Source of the DNA: DATFEN01 sp035691285
GTDB taxonomy: Bacteria > Acidobacteriota > Vicinamibacteria > Fen-336
Reading direction: 5' to 3'
Assembly: GCA_035691285.1 (NCBI GenBank)
Contig: DASSJI010000266.1
Location: 1 to 55,060, forward strand
DNA: 55,060 nt
The stretch's first letter is position 1. Each line of letters opens with the position of its first letter. The notes under the pieces were generated by a model that made no database searches, had not been told where the DNA came from, and worked only from the letters and a program-made list of their open reading frames with translations. The translations under genes and the position numbers were made by a program. Positions 37,955-46,576 of this stretch are shown here, piece by piece.

Positions 37955-38731
37955 ATGTTGCTCCAGGGGAAGGTCGGCCTCATCCTCGGAATCGCCAACA
38001 AGCGCTCGATCGCCTGGGGCATCGCACAGTCCGTCTCCCGCGAGGGCGCCCGCCTCGCGGTGACCTACCAGGGCGAGCGGCTCAAGGAGAACGTCGACGA
38101 GCTGGCCGCGTCCCTGAAGGACCCGGTCGTGCTGCCGTGCGACGTCACGAGGGACGAGGACGTCGACGCCTTGGCGGAGTCGGTGAAGGGAGCCTTCGGC
38201 GGCCTGGACTTCCTCGTGCACGCGGTGGCCTTCGCGCTGCGCGAGGAGCTGGACGGGGAGTTCGTGAACACGTCGCGGGAAGGCTACCGCGTCGCCCAGG
38301 ACGTCTCGTCCTACTCGCTGACGGCCCTGACGAGGCGCTTCGCCCCGCTCATGGAGGGTCGCGGCGGGAGCATCGTCACGCTCTCCTACCTGGGCGGCGA
38401 GCGCGTCGTGCCCCACTACAACGTGATGGGCGTGGCCAAGGCGGCGCTGGAGATGTCGGTCCGCTACCTGGCCGCCGACCTCGGGCCCAAGGGCATCCGC
38501 GTCAACGCCATCTCGGCGGGGCCGATCAAGACCCTCGCCGCCTCGGGCGTGCATGGCCTCTCCAGGATGCTCGAGTACCACAGGAGCCATGCGCCCCTCC
38601 GCAGGAACACCGAGCAAGAGGAGGTCGGCGACTGCGCGCTGTTCCTCGTCTCCTCGCTCTCCCGCGGCGTCACCGGCGAGGTGATCCACGTGGATGGCGG
38701 CTTCCACGTGATGGGGATGTCCGCCCTCTGA
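37955..38731 (+). CDS. fabI: Enoyl-ACP reductase FabI
   Basis: 258 residues. SDR of the FabI type: GLILGIANKRSIAWGIAQSV at the N-terminus, FLVHAVAFALREEL, the active-site pair SYLGGERVVPHYN with Tyr-x6-Lys completed by VMGVAKAALE, and VNAISAGPIKTLAASG. It reduces enoyl-ACP in fatty-acid elongation and is the usual triclosan target. It begins behind GGGAGGA and ends two bases before the lptD start. Confidence 0.94.
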   Translation: MLLQGKVGLILGIANKRSIAWGIAQSVSREGARLAVTYQGERLKENVDELAASLKDPVVLPCDVTRDEDVDALAESVKGAFGGLDFLVHAVAFALREELDGEFVNTSREGYRVAQDVSSYSLTALTRRFAPLMEGRGGSIVTLSYLGGERVVPHYNVMGVAKAALEMSVRYLAADLGPKGIRVNAISAGPIKTLAASGVHGLSRMLEYHRSHAPLRRNTEQEEVGDCALFLVSSLSRGVTGEVIHVDGGFHVMGMSAL

Positions 38732-38733
38732 CG

Positions 38734-40995
38734 GTGCGCGCCGCCGCCTGTCTCGTCGTCCTTTCCCTCGCGCTTTCCGCCGCGGGCCAGGAGCCGCCGG
38801 GACCGAAAGAGGATCACCGGCAGCGAGAGAGCGAGAAGCCGGCCTCGGCGGCGCCGCCGGAGGCCGCCATCGAGGAGATCCGCGTCAAGGCCGACAGCCA
38901 GGGCGGGACCCCGGAGCACTCCTGGGCGCGCGGCTTCGTGGACGTGCGCCTCGGCGACGCCCGCGTCCAGGCCGATGCGATGGACTTCTACCGCAGCACG
39001 CGCGCCGACGGCAGCGTGGAACAGAAGGCGGTCTTCGTGGGCAACGTGGTGTTCATGCGCGAAGAGGAGCGCATCTCGGGGGAGCGGCTGACCTTCGACG
39101 TGGACACCGGCCGCGGCGTGTTCGAGCGCGCCTCGGGCTACGTGCAGCCCGGCGTGCAGGTGGAGGCGGACACGATCGAGCGCGTCGACGCCGACACCTA
39201 CCGCGTCACCGGGGCCCGCTTCACCTCGTGCATGCAGCCGAACCCGCGCTGGAGCTTCAGCCTGAGCTCGGCCCGCATCGAGGTGGACGACAAGGTCGTC
39301 GGCAAGAACGCCGTCTTCCGCGTGAAGAGCGTGCCGGCGCTCTACGTGCCCTATTTCGTCTATCCGATCGGCGAGGACCAGCGCTCGACGGGGTTTCTCT
39401 TCCCGCATTTCGGCTACTCGTCGCTGCGTGGATTCAACGTGGGCGCCGGCTTCTTCTGGGCCATGGGCAGAAGCCACGACCAGACGTTCTACGCCGACCA
39501 CTACTCGCGCTTCGGCTACGGCTTCGGACACGAGTTCCGCTACGACCACGGCTCGCCCTCGGCGGGCTACTTCACCTCGTACGCGTTCCAGCCGGACGGC
39601 GGCGGGGAGCGCGACTACGACCTCGTCTGGCGCGCCAGCCAGCTCCTGCCGTGGCGCTTCCGGGGCACGGTCAACGTGCGCCGCTACAGCGACATCCTGT
39701 TCCAGGAGCAGTTCCAGGACTCGCTGAACCGCGCCAGCTCGCGGAGCGAGAACGTCCAGTTCGCGGTCCAGCGCAACTTTCCACTCGCCAACGTCCAGGT
39801 GCTGGCCGAGAGCCGGAGGACGTTCTTCTCGGAGCAGACCCGGATCAACCGACGCCTCCCCAGCGCGCGGGTGTCCCGGCCTCAGCGGAAGCTCGGCAGC
39901 ACCGACCTGGCCCTCGGCTTCGATTTCCGCGCCGAGGGGCTCGAGCGCGGCAACGAGGACCGCCTCGACGACTACGCCCGCTACATGGCCGACCTGGACC
40001 TCGGCTACACGATGGCCACGACGTTCCTGCAGGTGACGCCACGCCTCGGGCTGAACTATACGCACTACACGCGATCCCGTATCAGGAACCGCGTGATCGG
40101 CCCGGAGCTGGACCGTCGCTACCTCGAGGGCGCGTTCGAGATCCAGGGCCCGAACTTCTCGCGGGTGTTCCTGAACCCCTCGGGGGTGTACTCGGACAAG
40201 TTCAAGCACGTGATCGGGCCGGAGATCACGTGGCGCTACCGGACGGCCATCGACGACTTCGAGAGCGTCCCGAAGTTCGACGGCCTCGACCAGCAACTCG
40301 GCACGCACCAGATCGACTACGCCATCGTGCAACGCATCCTGGCCAAGCGGCCCGGCTTCGGCGGCAAGCCACAGCCGTGGGAGTTCCTGTCGTGGCGCGT
40401 CGGCCAGACCTACTACGTGCAGATCCGGGACGCCCAGAACGAGTTCGACCCGAACTACTCCTCGAGCGCCTTCGGCCCGGGCGGCGTGCCCGACCACAAC
40501 TCGGCGATCCAGTCGCGGCTCCGCATCCGTCCCGGCCAGAACACCCAGGCGACCTTCGACCTCGAGTACGACGTGAATTTCAAGCAGCTCCGCACCATCA
40601 GCCTCGGCGGCCAGGTCCGGGCTGACCGCGGAACGTTGCTCGGCAACTGGTCCCGCGGGCTCACGCTGGCGCTCGAGCCCGCCGAGCGCGAAGTCACCCG
40701 GGACTTCCTGCGCGTCTACGCGAGCTTCGACCTGCTGCCGGGCCGCCTGCTCCTCGAGGGCGGGGTCGACTGGGACATCGCCCTGAAGCAGGTGCTCCAG
40801 TCGCGAGGCGGCCTGCGCTACGACGTGCAGTGCTGCGGCTTCACCATCGAGGCGATCCACTACGACTTCAACACGCGGCAGGACAACTCGATCCGCTTCT
40901 CCATCGAGCTCGCCAACATCGGCTCGATCGGGAACTTCCTCGGCGGCGACCAGTACGGCGCCGGCGGCGGCGTGATAGGGAGCCGGCTGCGGTGA
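38734..40995 (+). CDS. lptD: LPS-assembly outer-membrane protein LptD
   Basis: 753 residues. Signal peptide after GTG 38734 (VRAAACLVVLSLALSAAGQ), OstA/LptA-like N-terminal jelly roll (AVFVGNVVFMREEERISGER, RYRVTGARFTSC-type segment), then the beta-barrel domain with AVFRVKSVPALYVPYFVYPI and STGFLFPHFGYSS. The paired Cys typical of LptD is near the C-terminus (YDVQCCGFTIEAIHYD). It inserts LPS into the outer leaflet, proving a diderm envelope with LPS. Its stop overlaps the next GTG (GTGA). Confidence 0.9.
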   Translation: MRAAACLVVLSLALSAAGQEPPGPKEDHRQRESEKPASAAPPEAAIEEIRVKADSQGGTPEHSWARGFVDVRLGDARVQADAMDFYRSTRADGSVEQKAVFVGNVVFMREEERISGERLTFDVDTGRGVFERASGYVQPGVQVEADTIERVDADTYRVTGARFTSCMQPNPRWSFSLSSARIEVDDKVVGKNAVFRVKSVPALYVPYFVYPIGEDQRSTGFLFPHFGYSSLRGFNVGAGFFWAMGRSHDQTFYADHYSRFGYGFGHEFRYDHGSPSAGYFTSYAFQPDGGGERDYDLVWRASQLLPWRFRGTVNVRRYSDILFQEQFQDSLNRASSRSENVQFAVQRNFPLANVQVLAESRRTFFSEQTRINRRLPSARVSRPQRKLGSTDLALGFDFRAEGLERGNEDRLDDYARYMADLDLGYTMATTFLQVTPRLGLNYTHYTRSRIRNRVIGPELDRRYLEGAFEIQGPNFSRVFLNPSGVYSDKFKHVIGPEITWRYRTAIDDFESVPKFDGLDQQLGTHQIDYAIVQRILAKRPGFGGKPQPWEFLSWRVGQTYYVQIRDAQNEFDPNYSSSAFGPGGVPDHNSAIQSRLRIRPGQNTQATFDLEYDVNFKQLRTISLGGQVRADRGTLLGNWSRGLTLALEPAEREVTRDFLRVYASFDLLPGRLLLEGGVDWDIALKQVLQSRGGLRYDVQCCGFTIEAIHYDFNTRQDNSIRFSIELANIGSIGNFLGGDQYGAGGGVIGSRLR

Positions 40996-41954
40996 GGTGG
41001 CTCGTGACCGGCGCCCGCGGCTTCGTCGGCGCCCACCTCGTGGCGCACCTGGACGCCGGACGCGCCGGGGAGATCTTCGGCCTCGTTCGCCCCGGCTCTC
41101 GGGGCTCGGCGGCGGGGTTCGAGCCGGTCACGGCCGACGTCCTGGACGCGCCGGCCCTCGCGCGTGTGGTCGCCGAGCTGCGCCCCGATCGCATCGTCCA
41201 CCTGGCGGCGCAATCGAGCGCGCGGGAGTCGTGGCGGGACCCGGAGGGCACGCTGCGCACCAACCTCTTCGGCCTGCTGCACCTGCTCGAGGCGGTGCGC
41301 CTCGCGGGCCTCGGGCCGCGCGTCCTGGTCGTGGGCAGCGCCGAGGAGTACGGCGCCGCGCCCGGCACGGCCGAGCCGCTGACGGAGGACACGCCGCTCC
41401 GGCCCGCCTCGCCCTACGCCGTCAGCAAGGTGGCCCAGGGGCACCTGGCGCTCCAGTACGCTCTCGCCCACGGCCTTCACGTCGTGCGCACGCGCACCTT
41501 CAACCACACGGGACCCGGCCGCGGCGCCGGCTTCGCCGAGAGCAGCTTCGCGCGGCAGATCGCCGAGATCGAGACGGGCCGTCGCCCGCCCCAGATCGCC
41601 GTCGGGAACCTGGACGCGGTCCGCGACTTCACTGACGTGAGGGACGTGGTCCGTGCCTACGCCGCGCTCCTCGAGGCCGGCCAGCCGGGCGAGGTCTACA
41701 ACGTCGCCTCCGGCCAGGGCTACCGCATCGGCGACGTGCTCGAGCGGCTCCTCCGGCTCTCGAGCGCGCGGATCGAGGTGGTTCGCGACCCGGCCCTGCT
41801 GCGGCCCGTCGACGTCCCGTACCTGGTCGGCGACGCGACCCGCCTGCGCCGCGCCACCGGTTGGGAGCCCGAGATCCCCCTCGACCGCACCCTCGGCGAT
41901 CTGCTCGGCGCGTGGCGCGAGCGTGTCGCCGCGGAGGAGCGCGTCCCCTCGTGA
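40992..41954 (+). CDS. GDP-6-deoxy-hexose reductase-like (RMD/GMD family) nucleotide-sugar SDR
   Basis: 320 residues. WLVTGARGFVGAHLVAHL binds NAD(P). Catalytic Ser/Tyr/Lys are in VVGSAEEYG and SPYAVSKVAQGHLALQ. The stretch FNHTGPGRGAGFAESSFARQ with VGNLDAVRDFTDVRDVVRAY is characteristic of GDP-mannose 4,6-dehydratase and the RMD reductases, and length suits RMD. It probably makes a deoxysugar for LPS, in keeping with lptD next door. The start overlaps the lptD stop and the stop overlaps the next GTG. Confidence 0.8.
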   Translation: MRWLVTGARGFVGAHLVAHLDAGRAGEIFGLVRPGSRGSAAGFEPVTADVLDAPALARVVAELRPDRIVHLAAQSSARESWRDPEGTLRTNLFGLLHLLEAVRLAGLGPRVLVVGSAEEYGAAPGTAEPLTEDTPLRPASPYAVSKVAQGHLALQYALAHGLHVVRTRTFNHTGPGRGAGFAESSFARQIAEIETGRRPPQIAVGNLDAVRDFTDVRDVVRAYAALLEAGQPGEVYNVASGQGYRIGDVLERLLRLSSARIEVVRDPALLRPVDVPYLVGDATRLRRATGWEPEIPLDRTLGDLLGAWRERVAAEERVPS

Positions 41955-42934
41955 GGGTCCTGTTGACCGGAGGCACCGGGTTCCTCGGCAAGAACGTCGC
42001 TCGCCGTCTCGCGAGGGACGGTCACGCGCTGCGGATCCTGGCGCGCGCGCACAGCAACCTCGACGGCCTGCCCCAGGGCGTCGAGCTCGCGCGGGGGGAC
42101 GTCACCGACGCCGCTTCGCTGATGCGCGCGGCTCAGGGCTGCGACGCGGTCCTCCACATGGCCGCCCTCGTGAAGTCCTGGGTTCCCGAGCGCGAGCGCT
42201 ACGACGCCATCAACGTCGGAGGCTTCCGGAACACGCTCGCGGCCTCCAAGGGCGCCGGCGCCAGGCTCGTGTACACCTCCTCGTTCATCGCCATCGGGCC
42301 CGCGGGCCCCGGCCCGGCGGACGAGGCCCGCATCCATCCCGGCGGCTACCGGAACGACTACGAACGCACGAAGGCGCTGGCGGACGCGGCGGCGCGCGAA
42401 GCCGCGGCGGCAGGGGACGAGATCGTGATGTTGTACCCGGGTGTCGTGTACGGTCCCGGTGACGTGACCGACGGCAACCTGGTCGTGCAGATGATCCGCG
42501 ATCACCTGAAGGGCAAGCTTCCGGGGATCGTCGGCCCCGGAGACCGGCTGTGGTCGTACTCGTACGTCGAGGACGTGGCCGACGGCCACGCCGCCGCCCT
42601 CGAGCGCGGGAAACGGGGAGAGCGGTACTTCCTGGCCGGCGACAACGTCGCCATGAACGACTTCTTCCAGGTGCTGGAGCGAATCGCCGGCGTTCCCGCG
42701 CCCCGGCGCCGCATCCCTTATGCCGCGGCCTCGGCCCTGGGCTTCTGCCTCTGGACCTGGGCCGAGCTCACCGGACACCCGCCCCAGTTCACGCACAGGG
42801 AGGTCGGCGTGTTCCGCCACCACTGGGCCTACACGTCGAAGAAGGCCGAGGCCGAGCTCGGCTACCGCCCGCGGCCCCTGGCGGAAGGGCTGCGCGCCAC
42901 CGTCGAGTGGATGCGGGCGCAGGGCATCGCGTAG
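41951..42934 (+). CDS. Extended SDR resembling plant NAD-dependent farnesol dehydrogenase
   Basis: 327 residues. NAD site LLTGGTGFLGKNVARRL, active site YTSSFIAIG with Tyr-x3-Lys in NDYERTKALAD, then VMLYPGVVYGPGDVTDGNLV, GDRLWSYSYVEDVADGH, GERYFLAGDN, and a C-terminal VFRHHWAYTSKKAEAELGYR. This pattern is close to what I remember of Arabidopsis farnesol dehydrogenase (FLDH) and of dihydroflavonol-reductase-like and HpnA proteins. Start GTG 41951 overlaps the upstream stop. The next genes encode a prenol kinase-like fusion and a prenyltransferase, so a prenol/prenal oxidoreductase role is a reasonable inference. A sugar epimerase is the alternative. Confidence 0.7.
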   Translation: MRVLLTGGTGFLGKNVARRLARDGHALRILARAHSNLDGLPQGVELARGDVTDAASLMRAAQGCDAVLHMAALVKSWVPERERYDAINVGGFRNTLAASKGAGARLVYTSSFIAIGPAGPGPADEARIHPGGYRNDYERTKALADAAAREAAAAGDEIVMLYPGVVYGPGDVTDGNLVVQMIRDHLKGKLPGIVGPGDRLWSYSYVEDVADGHAAALERGKRGERYFLAGDNVAMNDFFQVLERIAGVPAPRRRIPYAAASALGFCLWTWAELTGHPPQFTHREVGVFRHHWAYTSKKAEAELGYRPRPLAEGLRATVEWMRAQGIA

Positions 42935-42937
42935 CGG

Positions 42938-44290
42938 ATGGGGCTCCCGCGCTCCGAGCTCTTGCGCAAGCTCGTCCACGTCGGCGTGGGCGGCTTCGCG
43001 TTCCTGCTGCGCGACCTGCCGTGGTGGGGCGCGATCGCGCTGGCCGCCGCCGCCTTCGTCCACAACTGGCTGGTCCTTCCGCTCTACGGCGGGCGCAAGC
43101 TCTGGCGGGATCCGGAGCACGCGCAGGGCTACCCGCTGGGCATCCTGCTGTATCCGCTGGCCGTGCTGGCCCTCGTCCTGGTCTTTCCCGGAGAGAGCCG
43201 CTGGATGGCCGCCGCCGTCTGGGGGCTGCTCGCCTTCGGCGACGGCATGGCCTCCCTCGTGGGCCAGCTCGTCGGCGGGCCCCGCCTGCCGTGGAACGAG
43301 CGCAAGGGCTGGGCCGGGCTCCTCGCCTTCGCCTTCTTCGGGACGCTGGGCGCCGGCGTGCTCGCGGCGTGGACCCTCGGCCTGCCGTTGGGCGCCGCCG
43401 TCTCGTCGAAGCTGCTCGCCGTCGTGCTGCCCGTCGCGATCCTCGCCGCGCTCGTGGAGACGATGCCGACCACGCTCGACGACAACCTCACGGTGCCCCT
43501 CGTCGGCGCCGTCGCCCTCGCCCTGCTCGCCCCGGCCGAGTGGCCGCGCCTCCTCCTCGATCCCGATCTGCCGCGCCGCGCGCTCCTGGGCCTCGCGGTC
43601 AACGGCGCGATCGCCGCTCCCGCGTTCCTGGCGCGCTCCATCGACCTCCCCGGCGCGGTCTCGGCCGTCGTCATCGGCGCGAGCATCACCGCCACCCTCG
43701 GCCTTCCGGGGCTCGCCCTCATGGTGGCCTTCTTCGTGATCGGCAGCGCCGTCACGAAGATGGGCTATCGCATCAAGGCCGCGCGCGGCATCGCGCAGGA
43801 GAGGGGCGGCGCCCGCGGCTGGCGGAACGCCTGGGCCAACGGCGGGGTGCCGGCGCTGCTTGCGCTGCTCGCCGGCGTGGCGCCCGAGGGGCTGCGCGGG
43901 CTCTTCGTCCTCGCCTACGCGGCGTCGGTCGCGACCGCCGCCGCCGACACCTGCTCGTCGGAGACCGGCAAGGCCTACGGCCGCCGCACGTTCCTGATCA
44001 CGACCTTCCGGCCCGTGCCGCCGGGCACCGAGGGGGCGGTGAGCCTCGAGGGGACGCTCGGCGGCCTCGGCGGCGGTTTCGCGATCGCCGCGGTCGGCGC
44101 GGCGGCGGGTTTGTACCAGTGGCCGGCCGCGGCCGTCGTGGGCGTCGCGGGCCTTCTCGGCAGCCTGGCCGAGAGCGTCGTCGGCACGGTCGCCGAGAGG
44201 CGCGGCTGGCTGGACAACGACCAGCTCAACGCCCTGAACACCGCGATCGGCGCGGGCTTCGCCGCGCTCTTCGCCCGCGCGCTTCCCTGA
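42938..44290 (+). CDS. Fusion of VTE5-like CTP-dependent prenol kinase and DUF92 (VTE6-like) prenyl-phosphate kinase
   Basis: 450 residues, nearly all membrane. Residues about 1-205 are the phytol/dolichol/DAG kinase type: LLRKLVHVGVGGFAF, FGDGMASLVGQLVGG, NERKGWAGLLAFAFF and the CTP-kinase motif TTLDDNLTVPLVGAV. Residues about 210-450 are DUF92: FFVIGSAVTKMGYRIKAARG, GWRNAWANGGVPALL, ATAAADTCSSETGKAYG and PPGTEGAVSLEGTLGGLGGG. In plants VTE5 makes phytyl-P and the DUF92 protein VTE6 makes phytyl-PP. One polypeptide with both could convert an isoprenoid alcohol to its diphosphate. It starts three bases after the FLDH-like stop and precedes ubiA. Confidence 0.78.
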   Translation: MGLPRSELLRKLVHVGVGGFAFLLRDLPWWGAIALAAAAFVHNWLVLPLYGGRKLWRDPEHAQGYPLGILLYPLAVLALVLVFPGESRWMAAAVWGLLAFGDGMASLVGQLVGGPRLPWNERKGWAGLLAFAFFGTLGAGVLAAWTLGLPLGAAVSSKLLAVVLPVAILAALVETMPTTLDDNLTVPLVGAVALALLAPAEWPRLLLDPDLPRRALLGLAVNGAIAAPAFLARSIDLPGAVSAVVIGASITATLGLPGLALMVAFFVIGSAVTKMGYRIKAARGIAQERGGARGWRNAWANGGVPALLALLAGVAPEGLRGLFVLAYAASVATAAADTCSSETGKAYGRRTFLITTFRPVPPGTEGAVSLEGTLGGLGGGFAIAAVGAAAGLYQWPAAAVVGVAGLLGSLAESVVGTVAERRGWLDNDQLNALNTAIGAGFAALFARALP

Positions 44291-44304
44291 GGAGAGAGGC
44301 CCCC

Positions 44305-45216
44305 TTGTCGAAGCTCAAGCTCTACGCCGAGTTCGCCCGGCCCTTCACGCTGCTGCCGCCGGCCCTCGGCGTCCTCTCGGGGGCCGTGACCGCCTGGGGC
44401 GCCGGCCACTCCAAGGCGCCGATCACGTGGGAGCTGGCGCTGCCCGTCCTGTGGGGAACGTTGATGGCCGCGGTCTTGAACGCCGCGAACAACGCGATCA
44501 ACCAGATCTACGACCTCGACATCGACCGGGTGAACAAGCCGAACCGGCCGCTGCCGAGCAGCCGGCTCACGATGGGCGAGGCCTGGGGCTTCACGGTCGT
44601 CACGTTCCTGATCGCGTGGCTCTTGGCGTGGCTGGCCGATCCCATCGGCCGCCACGAGTGCTTCTGGATCGTGATCTTCACGAGCGTCCTGTGCTGGGCC
44701 TATTCGGCCCCGCCCCTGTGGACGAAGCGCCGCGGCATGCTCGCCAACATCACGATCGCGATCCCCCGGGGCGTGCTGCTGAAGGTGGCGGGCTGGTCGA
44801 CGGCCAAGACGATCATGGGCCTCGAGCCCTGGTACATCGGTTCGATCTTCGGGCTGTTCCTGCTCGGCGCCGCGTCCACCAAGGACTTCGCCGACATCGA
44901 GGGCGACAAGGCCGGCGGCTGCCAGACGCTGCCGATCCTCTACGGGGTCACCAGGGCGGCCTGGATGATCGCGCCGTTCTTCGTGCTGCCCTTCTTCCTG
45001 ATCCCCGTCGGCGTGTGGCGCGGCGTCCTGACCGGCAACGCGACGCTCCTGATGATCCTGGGCCCGGTCCTGATCCTGTACGGGATCTACACCGTGTACC
45101 TCCTGCTGCGGAACCCCGAAGAGCTGGCGACCACCGAGAACCACCCCTCCTGGACGCACATGTACAGGATGATGATGGTGGCCCAGATCGGCTTCGCGCT
45201 CGCGTACGTGTTCTAG
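44305..45216 (+). CDS. UbiA-family membrane prenyltransferase
   Basis: 303 residues, about eight or nine helices. The first Asp-rich motif is NNAINQIYDLDIDRVNKPNR and the second is STKDFADIEGDKAGG, both binding Mg-prenyl diphosphate. The subfamily is not clear; the motifs fit chlorophyll-synthase, homogentisate and geranylgeranylglyceryl-phosphate branches better than quinone-type UbiA. Start is TTG 44305, supported by GAGGAGAGAGG five bases upstream. It is last in the gene run and could use the diphosphate produced by the upstream kinase fusion. Acceptor unknown. Confidence 0.85.
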   Translation: MSKLKLYAEFARPFTLLPPALGVLSGAVTAWGAGHSKAPITWELALPVLWGTLMAAVLNAANNAINQIYDLDIDRVNKPNRPLPSSRLTMGEAWGFTVVTFLIAWLLAWLADPIGRHECFWIVIFTSVLCWAYSAPPLWTKRRGMLANITIAIPRGVLLKVAGWSTAKTIMGLEPWYIGSIFGLFLLGAASTKDFADIEGDKAGGCQTLPILYGVTRAAWMIAPFFVLPFFLIPVGVWRGVLTGNATLLMILGPVLILYGIYTVYLLLRNPEELATTENHPSWTHMYRMMMVAQIGFALAYVF

Positions 45217-46466
45217 GGGAACAGCCCGCGGACGCGGGTGGCCTCGGCCACGCGCGCGACGGCCAGCACGTGGGCGCCCAGGCGCATGTCGCCGCGGTGT
45301 CGCTTCGAGGTCTCGTGGACGGTCTGGAACGCGCGCTTCATGAAGCGCTCCAGGCGCTGGTTGACGTCGGCCTCGTCCCAGAAGAAGCCCTGCAGGTCCT
45401 GGGCCCATTCGAAGTAGGACACCGTGACGCCGCCCGCGTTGCACAGGACGTCCGGGATCACGAACACGCCCTTGTCGCCCAGGACCTTGTCGGCGCCGGG
45501 CGTGGTCGGACCGTTGGCCGCCTCGGCGACGATCCGGGCGCGCACCCGGGAGGCGTTCTTGAGGGTGATCTGGTTCTCCAGGGCCGCCGGCACGAGCACG
45601 TCGCACTTGGCCTCGAGCAGCTCCTCGTTGGTGATGCGCTCCGCGCCCTTGAAGCCGACCACCGAGCCCGTCTGCTCCTTGTGCTCGACGACGCGGGCGA
45701 GATCGAGGCCGCGGCTCGCGTAGATGCCGCCTCTGCTGTCGCTGACCGCCACGATGCGCGCGCCATCCTGGTGCAGCAGGCGCGCCGCGACGCACCCGGC
45801 GTTGCCGAAGCCCTGCACGGCGACCGTCGCGCCGCGCAGGGGGCGCCGGACCACCTGGCACGCCTCGCGGACGCAGAAGAGCGCGCCGCGGGCCGTCGCC
45901 TCGTTCCGCCCCACGCTGCCGCCCAGCTCGACCGGCTTGCCGGTGACGACGCCGAGGGCCGAATGGCCCAGCGTCATCGAGTACGTGTCCATGATCCACG
46001 ACATCGTCTGCGCGTCGGTGTAGACGTCCGGAGCCGGGATGTCGCGGTCGGGGCCGATGATCAGCGCGATCTCCGAGGCGTAGCGCCGCGTCATCCGCTC
46101 GATCTCGGCCCGGGACATCTTCTTCGTGTCGCACACCACGCCGCCCTTGGCGCCGCCGTAGGGCACGTTGACGACCGCGCACTTCCAGGTCATCCAGGCC
46201 GCGAGGGCCTTCACTTCGTCCAGCGTGACTCTGGGGTGGTAGCGGATGCCGCCCTTGGCCGGCCCCCGGGCGATGTTGTGCTGGACACGGTAGCCTTCGA
46301 AGACGCGCACCGAGCCGTCGTCCATCAAGGTCGGCACGGACACCGTGAGCTGGCGCTTGGGCGTGCGGAGCACCTGGCGCATGCCGTCGTCGAGGCCCAG
46401 CTTGTCGGCCGCGGCGTCGAACTGGCGCAGCGCGATGTCGAACGGGTTCAGGTTCTCCTGGGCCAT
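45213..46466 (-). CDS. gdhA: Glutamate dehydrogenase (Glu/Leu/Phe/Val dehydrogenase family)
   Basis: 417 residues. GPAKGGIRYHPRVTLDEVKA, catalytic Lys region TWKCAVVNVPYGGAKGGV, NAD-binding AVQGFGNAGCVAARLLHQDG, and PAALENQITLKNASRV and AEAANGPTTPGAD. Length and motifs match hexameric bacterial and archaeal GDH. ATG 46466 has GGAG upstream and a strong promoter. The stop shares a CTAG with the convergent ubiA stop. Confidence 0.93.
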   Translation of the reverse strand: MAQENLNPFDIALRQFDAAADKLGLDDGMRQVLRTPKRQLTVSVPTLMDDGSVRVFEGYRVQHNIARGPAKGGIRYHPRVTLDEVKALAAWMTWKCAVVNVPYGGAKGGVVCDTKKMSRAEIERMTRRYASEIALIIGPDRDIPAPDVYTDAQTMSWIMDTYSMTLGHSALGVVTGKPVELGGSVGRNEATARGALFCVREACQVVRRPLRGATVAVQGFGNAGCVAARLLHQDGARIVAVSDSRGGIYASRGLDLARVVEHKEQTGSVVGFKGAERITNEELLEAKCDVLVPAALENQITLKNASRVRARIVAEAANGPTTPGADKVLGDKGVFVIPDVLCNAGGVTVSYFEWAQDLQGFFWDEADVNQRLERFMKRAFQTVHETSKRHRGDMRLGAHVLAVARVAEATRVRGLFP

Positions 46467-46498
46467 GGTCTCCGTGCGCGCCGGCTGGTTTGCGGCGG

Positions 46499-46527
46499 AT
46501 TGTAGGGACCCCCCCGGAGGCCGTCAA
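46499..46527 (-). promoter_or_regulatory. gdhA promoter
   Basis: On the minus strand TTGACG (46527-46522) is separated by exactly 17 bp from TACAAT (46504-46499). Each hexamer matches the sigma-70 consensus at five of six positions. Predicted initiation near 46492 gives a 25-base leader ending in GGAG and ATG 46466. Confidence 0.7.
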
Positions 46528-46576
46528 ACCGAGCCCGCGGCGCCGATGCTACGATGGGGCTTTTGGAGGCGGGCGC

